From NCBI GenBank assembly GCA_964502145.1, contig CAZCVI010000012.1, positions 1 through 64,000 on the forward strand: 64,000 nt of DNA. The letters run 5' to 3'. A program made the translations under genes and the position numbers. Shown here piece after piece: positions 63,127-64,000 of this stretch (position 1 is its first letter; each line of letters starts with the position of its first letter). The DNA comes from CAZCVI01 sp964502145 (GTDB lineage Bacteria > Acidobacteriota > Aminicenantia > UBA2199). Below the pieces are notes generated by a model, which had not been told where the DNA came from, ran no database searches, and saw only the letters and a program-made list of their open reading frames with translations.

Positions 63127-64000
63127 TTAGGCGCCGATACTCGGAGCAGACGGTTCATCTGGGTCCCCCGCGTTATTAAGCGGTAGTTTCACCATCATGT
63201 ACCCCAAAGCCACCATCACCACCACGCTCCAGATAAAGGAGACATTGGGAATGAGTTTGGGCACCGAGACCTCGCCAAAGGCAAGCCCAGCGAACAGCAG
63301 ACCCATTAACGCTTCACCTGCAATTAAGCCAGCCGCCAGCAAGACGCCCCGATTATCTATACGGGACTGTTGATTCTCGTTGTATTTTCTTTTCTTGATC
63401 ATCATGTCCACTACCCAGCGAATGATACCACCCACAAAAATAGCAGCCACAGTGCCAAAAGAAAGGTACATACCCACGCAAACCAACATCGGGCTCTTGA
63501 CTTTAACCAGGATGAAACCAATAGCCATCAGAATACCCACGATAATCAGCGGCCAAACCATTTCGCCACCCACGATACCCTTGGAGAGTTTCGCCATTAA
63601 ACCAGCTTGTGGAGCAGCCAATTCCCTGCCACCAAAACCACCCTGATAGCCTTCAATGGCAGCGGTTTTTAAATCACCGGCATTCAGGATAAAGAGGGGA
63701 ATCCACATCACCAGGGCCGAAATAATCACACCGATAAAATCGCCAACCTGCATTCTCCACGGCGTACCGCCAAGAATGTGTCCCACTTTTAAATCCTGCA
63801 ACATTTCACCGGCCACCGCAGCACTCACGCAGATGACACCCGCAACCGCCAACACGGCAATAATACCGGCTTTACCAGTAGCGCCCATCACCACCATCAA
63901 TATCGCAGCCACCATCAAGGTAGACAAGGTCAACCCGGAAATAGGATTATTGGAAGAACCAATCAACCCAACCAGATACCCGGACACTGCGGCAAAGAAG
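63127..64000 (-). CDS. OPT-family oligopeptide transporter, C-terminal part (partial)
   Basis: The frame is open at the right end of the window, so the N-terminus is missing. The visible part (about 290 residues) has seven or so membrane helices and the OPT motif GLIGSSNNPISG near its beginning, followed by conserved GHILGGTPWRMQ. OPT carriers import oligopeptides or metal-chelate (siderophore-like) substrates by proton symport. The C-terminus is short and acidic (GDPDEPSAPSIGA). No partner gene is seen. Confidence 0.88.
   Translation of the reverse strand, partial: FFAAVSGYLVGLIGSSNNPISGLTLSTLMVAAILMVVMGATGKAGIIAVLAVAGVICVSAAVAGEMLQDLKVGHILGGTPWRMQVGDFIGVIISALVMWIPLFILNAGDLKTAAIEGYQGGFGGRELAAPQAGLMAKLSKGIVGGEMVWPLIIVGILMAIGFILVKVKSPMLVCVGMYLSFGTVAAIFVGGIIRWVVDMMIKKRKYNENQQSRIDNRGVLLAAGLIAGEALMGLLFAGLAFGEVSVPKLIPNVSFIWSVVVMVALGYMMVKLPLNNAGDPDEPSAPSIGA

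Noticed and set aside
1..64000. tRNA or rRNA genes
   Set aside because: No cloverleaf or rRNA core sequence was recognised by eye; a dedicated scan is needed to be certain.

Overview
The window looks like a chromosome segment of a Gram-negative (diderm), motile, heterotrophic bacterium with roughly mid-40s GC. The evidence is an Mla-like lipid-transport operon, a TonB-receptor-like outer-membrane barrel, lipoproteins, a flagellin and a Cache chemoreceptor. Stand-alone type II thioesterases, normally partners of nonribosomal peptide or polyketide synthases, and many intergenic palindromic repeats suggest a large genome with secondary metabolism. A Candidatus Aminicenantes/Acidobacteriota-like origin is my guess from gene content; no rRNA or tRNA is present to test it.

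Layout. 1-13 kb: a small unknown protein, a 1294-residue membrane protein, an AMP-ligase-like protein with a broken P-loop, a META lipoprotein, a short-chain dehydrogenase, a type II thioesterase with an MFS exporter, a Cys-rich zinc-ribbon protein, and a leftward operon of a small winged-helix protein plus two membrane proteins (DUF5058-like). 13-20.5 kb: a PKD-repeat outer-membrane protein, an MlaE/MlaF/MlaD/lipoprotein operon whose ATPase has lost its ATP-binding motifs, and groES-groEL. 20.8-28.9 kb: CapA-like phosphatase, M20 peptidase, 3-hydroxyacyl-CoA dehydrogenase, a second thioesterase, an orphan antitoxin-like protein, HtpG and a PilZ protein.

29-41 kb is the accessory region and the best candidate for an undescribed system. 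One strong promoter drives an HKD(phospholipase D)-SNF2 helicase followed by two tandem 1.3-kb-residue-class proteins (1314 and 1323 aa), each an Eco57I-like N6-adenine methyltransferase with a target-recognition region fused to a C-terminal Schlafen-type AlbA_2 domain. A third, decayed copy follows. The two intact copies share nearly identical DNA blocks on both sides of a divergent recognition region, a layout suited to exchange of specificity by recombination.

41-64 kb: a chemoreceptor, two gene relics, a 1-kb gene-free AT-rich stretch, a five-gene leftward signalling operon (hybrid kinase, response regulator, three YfiR domains in two genes, CHASE8-like kinase), an outer-membrane receptor, a PAP2 phosphatase, asparagine synthetase, an M23 peptidase, flagellin, an MFSD1-like transporter, a PqqD-like protein, and the C-terminal part of an OPT oligopeptide transporter cut by the window end.

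Across the window runs a family of intergenic palindromes whose arms are arrays with a 9-bp period (TGGACnnn, CTGGACnnn or TGGGAnnn types). Their outer end carries a conserved 13-mer resembling CGGTGAATCCAGG, which in five cases lies 12-15 bp upstream of a good -35 box. All functional calls rest on motifs read by eye; no database or structure search was possible.
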